Source: Niebla homalea (Eukaryota > Ascomycota > Lecanoromycetes > Lecanorales > Ramalinaceae). Taken from it: a stretch of 64,000 nucleotides of DNA. The notes below the pieces were generated by a model. That model saw nothing but the letters and a program-made list of their open reading frames with translations. It was not told the DNA's origin and did no database searches. Numbering within the stretch: the first letter of the stretch is position 1; every line of letters begins with the position of its first letter. Where the stretch lies: positions 1,054,001 through 1,118,000 of the forward strand of contig JAHGAU010000007.1 of NCBI GenBank assembly GCA_019925105.1, written 5' to 3'. A program made the position numbers and the translations under genes. Of the stretch, positions 20,551-32,837 are shown piece by piece.

Positions 20551-21669
20551 GATAGCTTGAATATAAGGGATGGACTTTTTGGGACAAGGACAGCTCAATG
20601 GTTCAAGTGAGTTTTGAAATGGGAGAACCTTTCACAAAAAACAGGGAGAAAAAGAGAGGCATTTGCTTGCAATGAAAACGTGGGGCAATCCTGGCATCGG
20701 ATCATGACGTGTGCAGCTTCCGTGCCCGATACGGTATAGTTCTACCCCTGCATGCTTTTTTCTTGTCGGGTCCGGATTTTTTGCGATCGAGGGATCGACT
20801 TCATGAAATTTTGTTGAAATCACATTTCAGTTACGCACTGATCAACTACACTTTTAGATTGAGTCAAAATAGGTGGACTGAATCTTTGTATCATAAAGAA
20901 TTCATGATTCAAGTTTAAGATTCAAGTTCGTAGTTTTAAGTGGATGGTTCATGGTAAAGAAGACTTGTGTTTTTGAACCCCGAGCTCGAATTTTCTGGTG
21001 GGGTAGCGGGGTAGCTATGGGGCCGTATTGACCTGGAACTCGAGCGAAATTCCACTAAAGTAATACCCCTTTATAACTTAATTATAATAGCTTTATATCA
21101 ATTAGAACTTACGACAAAGCTTCTATGAGTTATAAAGATTATATATAAGCACTTTAATTGAGTCTCAAAGCGTTATTGTTGAGTACGTAGCTAAATAGTG
21201 ATTTTGAAAAGAAGTTCATGGAATCAATCCCCAAAATTCCACACCAGACGAAAAAAAAAGCATGAAGGGGAACTTTGCCAGCAAGGCCAGATGCTCTTGA
21301 GTCTTGGTTGATGATAATCGACAGCCGAGGCCAGCCCTACGTGGCCATTATTTTCTCGCCCAGGTGAAGTATGATTGTATGAAAGGCATTTAGTTCAAAG
21401 TTGATGTTGCATAAACGTCGTTGTGACAGATTTATTATTGTATCATGACATGATTGCACCGAGATAATCCTACATGTGCACCCTTCCAGCCTTTCGCTGC
21501 CCATAATCATCAACCTCATATCCCAGGATGACAAGATTTGACCTACCACGCGAGCATTGCTCTCTCCTCTTCCTTGCATTTTGTTTAGGGAAAACAATTC
21601 AAACGTAATTCATCAGGTAGCCGTCGTCTAAAAAATGACGGAGCAGGCGGTTCATCATGCAATATCCGG
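20551..21669. other. Intergenic region containing an AT-rich block
   Basis: No gene seen. The first 300 bases form the SDR promoter side. 20820-21250 is markedly AT-rich, with long TA-rich phrases and no ORF. The rest is the 3' flank of HemB. Confidence 0.4.
20820..21250. repeat. AT-rich degenerate sequence, possible RIP-mutated repeat remnant
   Basis: The sequence shifts to strings such as TTATAACTTAATTATAATAG and ATTATATATAAGC, with many TA and few CG steps relative to its flanks. This is what repeat-induced point mutation leaves behind in ascomycetes. No terminal repeats or transposase fragment are visible, so the identity as a former element is only a suggestion. Confidence 0.3.
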
Positions 21670-22878
<1,209 letters not shown>

Positions 22879-23768
22879 TGTCATAAAACAGTCCCAGTCT
22901 CAGAGAAGCATGCGGTCAAGCTGGAAGAGAACGGCGGAGATCAAGCAGTGAAGAGTTCCATGTATACGATAGCAGTAACATAGATTGGCAGATCATGAAG
23001 CCTGGAATGTGCTCGCAATTGGTGTTTTATCTGTACAGCAACAACAATGGAAATCCTCGGAATTGCCTCGCTTGCCTCGGTGCTTGATCGACGGTCGTCA
23101 TCCAGGTGACAAAGCCAGATTAAACGCCAAATGATTGGCTGGAGGCTTTATCATTATATATCTACCTATCATCGCATCGAGACAATTTACAATTTCAAGG
23201 ACGCAATGTCTGTTCTTACGAACATTGCGCTTCTGTGTTAACAGTGCAGACACGACCAGGGAGTCCTCTAGTCTTCATCTTCTCAATTCTCATGGACAGC
23301 AGTGAGCACATCGCTCTCTGTATAAGAGTATATTCTTGTAATTCACCACTGATGCTCTGAATGTCCTGCCGATATTTTCAAACCTTGCTAGAGTGATTAT
23401 ATGTAGAGCAATTGGACGATTTTGTCAATTAGGAACCGCCTGGTGGTCACATTGAAAATTCTCCCTTTCCTCATTGGGAGTTCTGATCTTTGATTCGACG
23501 AGGTACACACTTTCTAGAAATGCTTTCTCTCGCTACTTATGTTCGCAATTCAATTTCCCAAGAAGCTCTTATGCCGTCGCCTATAAGTGGTAGTTGCCAA
23601 TGTAGCTTCACAGAGCGTAAGGAAGCCAGCTCATCGCTCCTGCTTGCATAACTTGGCGTAGATCTTCCCATTCTGAACTACTTTCACTACCATCCTGCAA
23701 CTAAGTTTTCCAAGACAGAGAGGCATGTAGCATCCCGTTGCACGTTCTATCTTCATGCCCTCACCATC
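22879..23768. other. Bidirectional intergenic region (hemB / unknown gene)
   Basis: About 890 bases between divergent starts with no ORF of interest. It presumably holds both promoters and 5' leaders. No clear TATA box or known operator was recognised. Confidence 0.35.
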
Positions 23769-25555
23769 ATGACGACCTATGGCAAGCGGAAGAAAGCTTT
23801 GAAGTCGACCTTTGCAGTTCTCCGGGATGACGATGAGGCAGCACCATCCAACGAGAAGCCTTTTCGTGCGTATTGTTCCATTGCATGCTACCTTTGTAGC
23901 TCACACAGTCCCTAGATGCTCCACGTTTCCCCAGGGGCAAGCATAAAGCCAGCTCCCATCAATACCAGACCAGACACGACGATGACAGTTTGGATGAGCT
24001 TGCTGCAGCCGCACTACTCAAAGAGATCCCTCAGAAGCCTATCGGCCACTCGAGTCTTCGAGAAACCAACAGCAATGACAGCGTCCCCCGTCCAGCAGAC
24101 CAAAGCAAAAGGCAACCTCTTCTGGCCAAGACCACGAACGCAAAAATACCAGCAGAAGACAGATCCCAAGGCCACAAGGCGAGAGAGGATTCCATGCAAA
24201 CACGACCTACCTTGGTAGAAAATACTCAAAGATTGAAACTCGCGAAAGGAAGCTCTTTGGACCCCGCGGCAACGGCAACATCGACAAGAAACGACCCCGT
24301 AGCCCTCAATAGTAAGATAACAAACCTCATGCAGCAGGCAGCGGCTCAAGAAGCCGAGTCCCGAAGAACAGAGGCCATTTATGACAATGAGGTGGCAAAG
24401 CCGTCACCACGCCAGCGAGCCAAGAAAGCTTTAGCAAAGGCCACCCAGGCTTTCAAACATAGATTGAGCAGCGCAAATAATGACAGCCAGCGTCCAGATC
24501 GGATCATGGCGCATTATCACGCTGGAGGGTCCGATTATGTGTTGGCATCTAACAGTGGATCGACTGAAGATATGCTAAACAAGCGAGTTTCTTGTCGAAA
24601 GATTGAAGGAACCAACTTAGGTAACCCGAAAATTCAAGCTCTCACTGGAGATGGTAACGTTCCCCGAAAACCTTTGACAATCTACGAAACCATGCGATCG
24701 AGGACGCTCGAATCATCCTACAGCGAGGGCTATCAGTCTTCGGACGGGATGAACACAGACAGCGAGTCAAATACACAGAGTCGCTCCGACCATGGAAATC
24801 GTTTCGACAGCAGCGGACATATCATCCAAGAAGAAGCCGGCCAGGAAGCCTGTTCCGATCAACGTCGGTCTATATTCAGCAGCCAGATCTCTAAGCTTCA
24901 GCAAAATCCTCACATGTTCTCTGTTGACACCACGAAGCTTTCGAGTAGCCCAGATGCGACCTCAACACCGACCGGAAGGCTACATGATCGAGACAGCAGT
25001 GGCCGTAATGATGATTGCGGTTCTGCCCAAAGACACATTGGCGACGGGCTCACATTTCCAGGTCCGAGGGAGGAGGACACAGAAACACCCTCAAGCCATC
25101 CCGTATTCGTTAGTGATGGAAATCAGAGCGCTAAGAAAAGAGAATCCCGTAGTGATCCGCCGAGTCCCACATTGCCCCTGACGAAGAAAGCAAAGATCGC
25201 ATTGGGAGCTCCTGCTGACGAGGCAGAAATTGTCACGAATGCCATGAGCGGTCTCGACACCAAGAAAGACCAAGAGCCCTTGTCGAATAAGAGCCAAGAC
25301 GATTCGAAGAAGACTGGGTCCGGGAAAGGGGATCGCAAGAAGGGATTGAAGATCTTCGAAGTCGGCAAGGGCAAAGAAACCGAGACAGTCGAAGGAGAGA
25401 AGCCAGTGAAGCAGAGCCGTCCCAAGGGACTCATGGGCAAGAGGACGTCTTTCTCGCGACCGGCTAGCAGACTGTTGTGCTTTGAGTCCAAGCCCGGAAG
25501 TGGGAAGTTCTCGAAGCTTGACCAGGACGAGATGGATGTTGATGAACTGAGTTAG
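23769..25555 (+). CDS. Unrecognised basic, disordered protein (possible longer form past an in-frame TAG)
   Basis: Exon 1 (from ATG 23769) reads MTTYGKRKKALKSTFAVLRD. A GTGCGT...CTAG intron (about 23865-23914) joins in phase 1 to APRFPRGKHKASSHQ. The protein is about 580 aa, Ser/Lys-rich and mostly disordered. Recognisable only as blocks are ALAKATQAFKHRLSS, PLTIYETMRSRTLES and a basic KKGLKIFEVGKGKE. It ends MDVDELS-TAG. The same frame then stays open for a further 78 codons to 25789 with an ordered, helix-like composition (see findings). The TYGKR start and acidic/basic blocks look like a nuclear protein, and the opening vaguely recalls cohesin-release (Wapl) N-termini, but no Wapl domain is present. 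No function is assigned. Confidence 0.6.
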
Positions 25556-26099
25556 CTCTTGAATTCACGGATTGCGGAGGAGCAGGAACTCAGGAGGGAT
25601 AGCACATGGCCTGCATTGATCCGGGGTTGCAGGGAGCTCGGACTGATACCACCTTTGATAACAAGCTACCTTGCGGAGCAGAAATTGTCGCTGCATTTTC
25701 AAGCTATATGCCAAAATAGCTCTCCTGAGCAATCCATTGAAGCACGCTTAGCATGTATGTTATTTTTGAGCAATGAAAATTCTAGATGAAAAGGAAATCC
25801 CCCTTACCTAAGCACGACTTATGGTTATGTTGTTACGTCTTCTAAATTAGGACAGCTATGACAACGAAGACAAGGGGAGGACTTGAGCAACAAGGAACAT
25901 GAAATGTGAAAGACATTCAAAGTTCGTAATGTACTAGCCTGTGGCCGAGTCTTTCTATGCAAATGCTGAGCAACCCACCTTCACTGCTCAACGCCGTCCG
26001 CATGTAGTATGAATTGTAGCATCCCAGAGCCTAGCCCGTCCAGGGCGGTTTTTCAAAGAAAGAGACGTGAAAGCAAGAGCGGATGCCAAGCAGCAAACC
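25556..26099. other. Intergenic region with in-frame extension of the upstream ORF
   Basis: 25556-25789 continues the upstream reading frame after its TAG. 25790-26099 holds no ORF and is the shared 3' flank of the two convergent genes. Confidence 0.4.
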
Positions 26100-27059
26100 T
26101 CACTTCCGATACCACATCCTCGTGATTCTCGTATGCCTCATCTGCAGCCTCGTCAGCAACCACACTCTTTGCCACAACAGCGAGCCTCGGGGCCGGAGGC
26201 AAGTGGATTGATGGATGAATGATGACCGACCTTCTTCTGCAACTGAAAGATGCCGTACATCAACGCCTCGCTCGTCGGCGGACACCCCGGCACGTACACA
26301 TCCACGGGGACGATCCGATCGCAGCCCCTCGTCACACTGTAGCTGTAGTGATAATACCCCCCCCCGTTCGCACAGCTGCCCATGGAGATGACCCACCTGG
26401 GGTCGGGCATCTGGTCGTACACCTGCCGCAGCGCGGGGGCCATCTTGTTGGTGAGGGTGCCGGCCACGATCATGACGTCGGATTGGCGGGGGCTGGCGCG
26501 GAAGATGATGCCGAGTCGGTCCTGGTCGTATCGCGGGGTGGAGAGGTGCATCATCTCGATGGCGCAGCAGGCGAGCCCGAAGGTCATGGGCCAGAGTGAG
26601 CCTTGGCGGGCCCAGTTGGCGATTTGGTCCATTGTCGTTCTTTTTTCACGCGTGCAGCTGTGTCAGCGTTCCGGTCCCAAAAAGAGAATGGAATGGGTTG
26701 TGGTGGCAGGATGGATGGATGAGTGGATGGATGGATGGAGGATGAGGAGCATACAGAGCATATTGCATGGCCCCCTCCTTCTTCTCCTGGCTCGGTAGTG
26801 GGACCTCTCGCCGCGGTTTGCCGGAGACGAGGGGTGGGCCTTCAGCGTGGGTGGAGGGTGTGACTTCTGTGGCTTGCGACTTCGATGAGGAGGAGGATAT
26901 ACATGCTATGGGACCGGCGCGGAATGGGAAGAGAGCTGTTGTGGGCTTGGCTGGAAGGAGGTGGGTGGTGTGTTAGTCGCCGGTGGCAATGGCGGAGTGC
27001 GGAAGTGAGGACATACCTCGAAGAGCCAATGTGGCTGACGAGCGCGCGGCAGCTATCAT
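26100..27059 (-). CDS. NDUFS7: NADH:ubiquinone oxidoreductase 20-kDa subunit (NDUFS7/PSST/NuoB)
   Basis: Complex I subunit carrying iron-sulphur cluster N2 at the quinone site in the mitochondrial inner membrane. Exons 27059-27017, 26950-26755, 26639-26231 and 26141-26100 join in phases 1, 2 and 0 to give 229 aa. The N-terminus ([14 protein letters not shown]) is a matrix presequence, followed by a variable linker and [12 protein letters not shown]. Cluster ligands are in [20 protein letters not shown] and PGCPPTSEA. The last 14-codon exon supplies [13 protein letters not shown], without which the conserved C-terminus would be lost. The third acceptor is an unusual A6G. Intron 2 contains a GGAT microsatellite. 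Confidence 0.95.
26708..26742 (+). repeat. GGAT microsatellite in an NDUFS7 intron
   Basis: An imperfect (GGAT)n run, interrupted by GAGT, lies within intron 2 of the minus-strand NDUFS7 gene. It is a simple repeat of no evident function. Confidence 0.7.
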
Positions 27060-28023
27060 GGTGGATATCAAAGAGACTGATAGGGTACTGGATCGATGTA
27101 GGATCGCTTTCAGGTCGTATAGATCTAATGTATTGGGAGTTGGCTTTGACGAGTTGGTGAAAGTCGATGTTTCAAAGGGTCGTGATGCACTAGTGCGCTA
27201 CGACAGGCGGGAAATCCCTCTTCAAGAGGCTCATTATCTCCACACCTAGCTAGACCGTATGCGGGTTTGCTTACTCGACATATCCCTTCCACTCTCATTG
27301 GTGGTTGCTGGTCCTCCCGTTGAATATCGAGAATCTGCGTGCGGTCACAACTTGTCCGTCCTTTCGGCCAAGCCGAGCAGAGCGTCACAGAAAAGACCCT
27401 CCTCCCCGTCCGCTGTCTTGTTTGGCTGCTGCTCTGCCGGTTGAGTCTCCTCCGATGTCTCTGTCGTCGAGCTATTCGAAAATCGTCGAAAGATCTTGGA
27501 AAAGGAAGCACGCTTGGGTAGTCTCTGCTTTACTGCTCCCCAGGCAATTTGGAGTTTGGAACCCTGACTTGCTAATGTATGAGACTGCTGGATCTTCTGT
27601 AATGGGCCTCTTTCGAAGAGATTGTCTCCTAATCCAGGCAGAGAGTCCATCCGCTTTGCATGGAAATGCTGATTATGCTACGCTGTAAGATCTAGAGAAG
27701 TAGATATTGTGGGTAATTCACTATTGCTTTGCAAACGATGGGACGAGATCTTGTGAGCTTCTGAATCTCACATGAGGAGATCCAGACTCCGCTTGTTGTT
27801 ATCTGATTTGAGTTGCGCGACTGCTCTTGCCCTGTCTTATTGTAGCTCTCTGCCTCACTCTAGCTTTCCACATTCGTCACGTTCTTCATGGTATCAGCAC
27901 AATCATGCCAGCAATTTAGCCACTACCAGCCATTGCTCTCCGGCGTAGTGGCTTATTGGAGGTATGGCTCGAAGCCTCATCTTGACCTTGGCGCACGTTT
28001 ACTTCAACCTCTGAGGAACAGGC
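27060..28023. other. Intergenic region between NDUFS7 and the malonyl transferase gene
   Basis: Apart from the doubtful 101-codon ORF at 27345-27650 nothing was recognised. It includes the NDUFS7 promoter and the 3' flank of the transferase gene. Confidence 0.35.
27345..27650 (-). CDS. Possible small hypothetical protein (101 aa)
   Basis: An ATG-initiated ORF in the otherwise empty gap between NDUFS7 and the malonyl transferase gene. Its composition is coding-like: Lys/Arg-rich first half (KQRLPKRASFSKIFRRF), then Glu/Gln/Thr-rich (TETSEETQPAEQQ). There is no signal peptide, membrane span or known domain. It could be an exon of a larger gene, a lineage-specific small protein, or chance. Confidence 0.25.
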   Translation of the reverse strand: MDSLPGLGDNLFERGPLQKIQQSHTLASQGSKLQIAWGAVKQRLPKRASFSKIFRRFSNSSTTETSEETQPAEQQPNKTADGEEGLFCDALLGLAERTDKL

Positions 28024-29279
28024 TCACCCAACCCCCTCTGTTTCTTCTAGGCCTCTCAGAACCTCATCAATGTCATTAGGCGAAGAGATTCCCCAGACAC
28101 CGCCACCTCTGACATGATCAGCTCCTCTCATCCCAACCTCCTTACCTACCAAATTCCTGCCCACCTTACCTGGCCCAATACCGACCCAACGTCGAACGCC
28201 CTGTTCTTGATCCAGGTACCGGATAGAGTCCCACCACCTCACCGTCTCCACACACTGTCGGGACAACAGCTCTCGTAGATTCGCAGCATCCACAAATGGT
28301 CGAGCGCTGACATTGCTCACGATGGGAAACTTGCCAGGGAACGTAATCTTGGTACCCTCTAGCAAGTCTCGCATGAAGCTCAATGCTGGCGCCATGATGG
28401 GAGAATGAAACGGAGAATCGGTCGCAAGTCTGACGTGCCGAGGATCGTGGCCTCCAAATTGCCGGAGCTGCACCAATAAGTCGTTGATGCGTTCAATGTT
28501 GCCACTGAGAACGATCTGATTCTTGCTGTTGACATTCGCAACCAGCACCTGGTCGATGGGTGGAGCATGGTTACCAGAGTCATTCTTGCCGCCCTCGGAA
28601 GCAGCATATCCTAGAAACTCGTTGATGGCATCCATCAGACTCGACAGTCTATCTGGCTCGCATACGAGCGCCACCATGCCATACTCGCCGCCATCGGACT
28701 TCTCCCTTGCGGCTGCGCTGCATTTGGCCATCTCTTCCGCCCGCCTCCTCACCATCCTCTGCCCATCCTCGTATGACAAATAATCTCCCGCTACCAGGGC
28801 GGCAAACTCCCCGAGCGAGTGGCCCAAACATACATCCACCCTTGCGGAGGTATCGAAGCCAAATTCCCGTTCCAGAACACGGAGGATCATGACACTGGTG
28901 CCCATGATTGCGGGCTGCGCGTTTGGCGTTGCAGTCAACGTGGAGTTGGGGCCTTCAGATATGAGCTTGGAGAGCGGGAATGCTAGGATATGGTCCATCT
29001 CTTCAAGAAAAGGGCGGCATGTCTTAGGAAAGGCCTCCAACCAAGGTCCGGCCATGCCCACGCGCTGGACGCCTTGGCCTTGTGACTTGTCAGCAAGGCT
29101 TGAGACTTCCAGTGAGACCGCAGTCTGGACTCACCAGGGAAGAATAGGGCGGTCTTTGGGCATGTTGGCGACGTGGATGCGGATCTTAAGGTTCTACCAG
29201 GACTGTTGCTCGTGAAGGGATGAGCCTTGGGTGATGCGAGGGCTGCTCTTGACGGTATGACATTCTTAAGCAACCTCAT
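28024..29279 (-). CDS. MCT1: Mitochondrial malonyl-CoA:ACP transacylase
   Basis: Loads malonyl groups onto acyl carrier protein for mitochondrial type II fatty acid synthesis, which supplies lipoic acid. Exon 1 (29279-29135) carries an Arg/Ser-rich presequence (MRLLKNVIPSRAALAS) and ends in TALFFPG. Intron 29134-29079 (GTGAGT...CAAG) leads to exon 2, with QGVQRVGMAGPWLE completing the family's 'FPGQG' motif. Total 399 aa. The nucleophile elbow is GHSLGE, the substrate-carboxylate arginine sits in MVRRRAEEM, and the catalytic His in ATDSPFHSPIM. A Gly/Asn-rich loop of about 20 residues in the small subdomain is an insertion relative to bacterial FabD. It is divergent from Vps20. Confidence 0.94.
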
Positions 29280-29790
29280 ATTTGCGGTTAGTTCTTTGGC
29301 ACGTCTGTCGCCTCATCATAAGAGACGTTGAGCGCCTACACCATCAAGCATGGCGCCCTAGTCGAGCAGCAGGCACCATGCAAAGGGAGGACAGAGAGGA
29401 GACCATTAAGCTTGTTGTGACTTGCAGCCCGTGACAAACGGGCGACGAAATCCGCAGTGCTTCTTACGTTTAGCCCCACCAAAATGTCTTCTAGGTAGCT
29501 TGCCTAGGCGTAGGTCTCATCATGCTGCTACGAGACCACGCGTACAATTGAAAATGACGGTCTCCTGATTCCAAACAAAAAGCCGCTCATGATAACGATC
29601 TTACTCTTTTGCGCCTCTATGTGAGTTTTGATGGGAAAACGTCCACAAACTCCCGTGATCCAGCCACTGTCTTTCAAATCTTCAAGTGGAAGATCTCTCT
29701 AGCCAGACGCAGCCATCTACGTTCTTGCGCCCGTCTTCCATTTTTGCCTCATCTGCTCCCACATGGTTGAAAGGCGATGATGTTGCGAAA
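29280..29790. other. Bidirectional promoter region MCT1 / VPS20
   Basis: About 510 bases between divergent start codons, without coding content. No defined regulatory motif was recognised. Confidence 0.4.
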
Positions 29791-30531
29791 ATGGGGAACA
29801 CTCCAAGTTCGCACAAGATCTCCGCCCAGGATAGGTGAGACACACACTCCTGGATCATCCTTGCATCAAGGAATGCATATACTAAAACCATCCCCTTCAG
29901 GGCAATCCTGGACATGAAGAACCAGCGCGACAAGCTTCACCAGTACCAGAAGCGCATCACCGTCATCACCGACCGTGAACGCGCCGTTGCCAAGGAATGC
30001 CTCGCGCGCGGCGACAAGCCCAAAGCTCTCCTCGCCCTCCGCCGGCGCAAATTCCAGGAATCGCTCCTGGCCAAGACCGACGCTCAGCTCGAAACCCTGG
30101 AACAGCTCACGGCCAACGTGGAATTCTCGTTGGTGCAAAAGGATGTCGTGTTCGGGCTCAGCCAGGGGACGAAGGTGCTGAAGCAGATCCAGGGGGAGAT
30201 GGGCGGGCTGGACAAGGTGGAGAAGCTGATGGGGGAGAATGAGGAGGCCAGGCTGTTTCAGAGGGAGGTGAGTGAGATGTTGGCCGGGCAGATGAGTAGG
30301 GATGATGAGGAGGAGGTGGATGACGAGTTGGAGAGGATGGAGCGGGCGATCCGGGGGCCCGAGCAACGAGATCCGTTGACGGAAGAGGATCCTACTGCTG
30401 CAGAGGGGGAACTTCCTACAGTACCGGATCAAGAGCCTGTATATGCTTCGGAGCTGAAGGACAAGGCTCGTGCGAGGGCGCGAATAAGGGAGCAGAAAGC
30501 TGCCCAGGCCTTTGAGCCAATGGCCGCGTGA
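29791..30531 (+). CDS. VPS20: ESCRT-III subunit Vps20 / CHMP6
   Basis: Nucleates Snf7 polymer on endosomes during multivesicular body sorting. A 44-nt first exon (29791-29834, MGNTPSSHKISAQD) and a 66-nt intron lead to exon 2 at 29901 (RAILDMKNQRDKL). Total 224 aa. Gly2 in MGNT fits N-myristoylation, the known membrane anchor of Vps20. The basic first helix pair (ALLALRRRKFQESLLAKTDAQL) and acidic C-terminal part (DDEEEVDDELERMERAI) are typical of the family. The C-terminal RARARIREQKAAQAF may hold the MIT-interacting region. The start was chosen because only this exon restores the myristoylation motif. Confidence 0.94.
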
Positions 30532-30653
30532 TTCCAGGCTCAACGTGTCTTTGAGCGCAGGTGTTTGGTGGGCTTCTGAGCCGCTTTGAGTATACTTAAA
30601 TGACCGAGTCAAGGCTGAAGAGTTTTTTTTGCATGGGTTGCTCCTCCAACAGA

Positions 30654-31427
30654 CTACATGCCCTGTCTACTAGCCGACTTATCCCCCAATCCAGCTATCA
30701 GCTCATGGTCCTTTGGATTCGCCGCCTTCTCATACAGCACCTCCACGGGCTCCCGGTTCAACTCCCGAAAGTCCCCCTTGAACCCTATCCAATAGACGCT
30801 GCTCACATCCTCGCCGTAATTGTCTTCCACGAACAAGGTGAGACTATAGACATTCCCAAAGGAAGCCCGCTTGACCGGCAATTCCTGAATGTCATTGGTC
30901 TGGGAAACCTGCAGCGTCTGGGTGGGCGAGACGTCTGCGGCAGAGGAGAAGTCGAGATCGTCGCGATTGTGATAGATCTTCAGCGTCAGAGGCGAGGAGG
31001 AGGAGTCCGATGTCCGCAGCAGGATCGAGTGGAGCTTGAGGACACCGGCGAAGCTGTAGAGTCATTTGCGCGTGTGAGTGAGTGGCAGCCCTTTTCTCTT
31101 GTACCAGAACCGGAGTAGAGGCATGTAGCAGCTTGCGTGGATTTTGGTATATACTCACGGCACGAACATGATCAGCTGCTCATCGGCATCGCTGACGAGC
31201 TCCGGCTCCGCGTCCAAGCGCTGCTGCCATGTCTTCTCGACAATGCTCCGCCCCGAGTCCCGGTCTCGCTCGTTCAGTGTGCGAATCTTGTCGAATTCAA
31301 TCTGCTTGTAGATCAAGGATTGGAGCGCTGGTTGTGTTTCGTCGCTGTGGTCATGACCGTCATGGTGATCATGGCCACCGTGATCGTGGTGTTGATCATG
31401 GTCATCAGGCTGGTGGTGGTGGGACAT
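30654..31427 (-). CDS. PITH-domain protein (thioredoxin-like-1 C-terminal type)
   Basis: Two exons (31427-31159 and 31053-30654; 222 aa). The N-terminus is His/Asp-rich (MSHHHQPDDHDQHHDHGG), a feature of stand-alone PITH proteins that could bind metal. The PITH domain, a beta-sandwich also found at the C-terminus of the proteasome-associated TXNL1, runs from IMFVPFAGVLKLHSILL (formed across the intron) through QELPVKRASFGNVYSLTLFV to YWIGFKGDFRELNREPVEV. The C-terminal tail resembles DHELIAGLGDKSA. The molecular role is unknown; proteasome association is an inference from TXNL1. It is divergent from CCDC25 (138 bp apart). Confidence 0.9.
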
Positions 31428-31564
31428 GATTGTCGTGCATGATGGGGAAAGGAATTTGGGAGCATCAAGCTTCCTCCAAGTGGGGGGCGGGGGGGGGACG
31501 GGAGAATCCAACATCTTTCGTATTGTCCACCCTCTCCAACACATAGCCGTGCCTGTACCTCACA

Positions 31565-32471
31565 ATGGTTCTCTATTTCTCCTCCACGACGACAGAGCCC
31601 CCTGCAATCCTGTACATGGGCAAAGACAAGTTCGAAAGTCAGCAAGTTCAGATTCCACACACAGACCAAAAGCGCTGACAAGGTGAGCTCGCAACAGACG
31701 AGGAACTCATCAAGTTTGGCTGGGACTGCGATCTCTGGTGAACCCGACTGTCTGCTCTCAAACATGTTGCAGGAGAGCCCAACTGACTGACGATCTTGAC
31801 GTACTTTAGGGTATGTATATCCACCCGCTGAGCGTTTTGCTACCTGTTCGATTGGTGTTCATACCCGAGAAACAGTTTCACGCCGACAACCTCTCCTCGG
31901 CGCACATCTACCTCCGTCTCCAGCCCAATCAATCATGGGACTCTCTGCCCAAGGACCTCATCGAAGACTGTGCGCAGCTGACCAAGGCAAATTCAATCGA
32001 AGGTCAGCCGCTACCAAAAAGGGGGCCATGGAATTGAGACCCTCAAGGCTGACCGTCGAAATCGGCAAAACGAACATAGGCAACAAGAAAGACAACGTCA
32101 CCATCATATACACCCCCTGGTCGAATCTCAAGAAAGAAGGCGGCATGGCCACCGGTCAAGTCGGTTTCCATGACCCGCGCAAGACCAAGAAGGCTCTCGT
32201 CGCGACCCGCACCAACGCCGTCATCAATCGGCTCGAGAAGACCAAGACGGTGAGGACGGCGGATGAGCTGCAGGCGGCCAAGGAATCTTACCTGAAGGAG
32301 CAGAGACGGGTCAAGAGGAAGGAGGCGGAAGCGAAGAAGAAGGAAGACGATCAATTGCTGCTCGATCGAAGGATGGAGAAGGAGGAGAAGGAAAGGGCCT
32401 GGGAGGATCTGAGGCGCACGGGGGAGGGTACGAGTAACGAGGAAGGCTTTGACGAAGACGACTTCATGTAG
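31565..32471 (+). CDS. CCDC25 / Jlp2 homolog (NFACT-R domain), requires a 1-nt exon or twin intron
   Basis: Conserved eukaryotic protein of unknown core function whose N-terminal domain is shared with the NFACT/Rqc2 family; mammalian CCDC25 has been reported as a DNA sensor. Exons: 31565-31637, 31698-31737, 31810 (single G), 31876-32002 and 32080-32471, giving 210 aa. The start [19 protein letters not shown] and [20 protein letters not shown] are family signatures. The Trp-Phe junction can only be made if G31810 is retained between two introns. Then come [16 protein letters not shown] and [11 protein letters not shown], followed by a charged coiled coil ([17 protein letters not shown]) and an acidic end. 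All joins preserve frame. Confidence 0.9.
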
Positions 32472-32837
32472 AGAGTGGCTCGCTAAACATGACAGGTGGG
32501 TTTGACCCTGAGATTGCCATGCTTCCCACCCGGATCCTTTGTTTCGAGTTAAAGTGTTTGATGAGTTCTAGAATTGTTTTCCATATTCGAATCGAAGTGA
32601 GCTTGCCGCGTTGTCGGACAGCTGCCCTGACAACGCTGCTTCAACGTCCAAGATCGGCCCAGATCCATGGTTCTAGCTCCAGCTGCTAGTGGACTGCGAG
32701 ATGTACTAGATTTGTTGTATAGTTACAAAGACCCACATATGCGTCTCTTCATTACCTCTCTTAATTCCATTTACCAGTCCAAAGGTGACATTGAAGATGT
32801 TGGTAGTCAATACATCAGGAAGACCTGCCTCCCTCCC

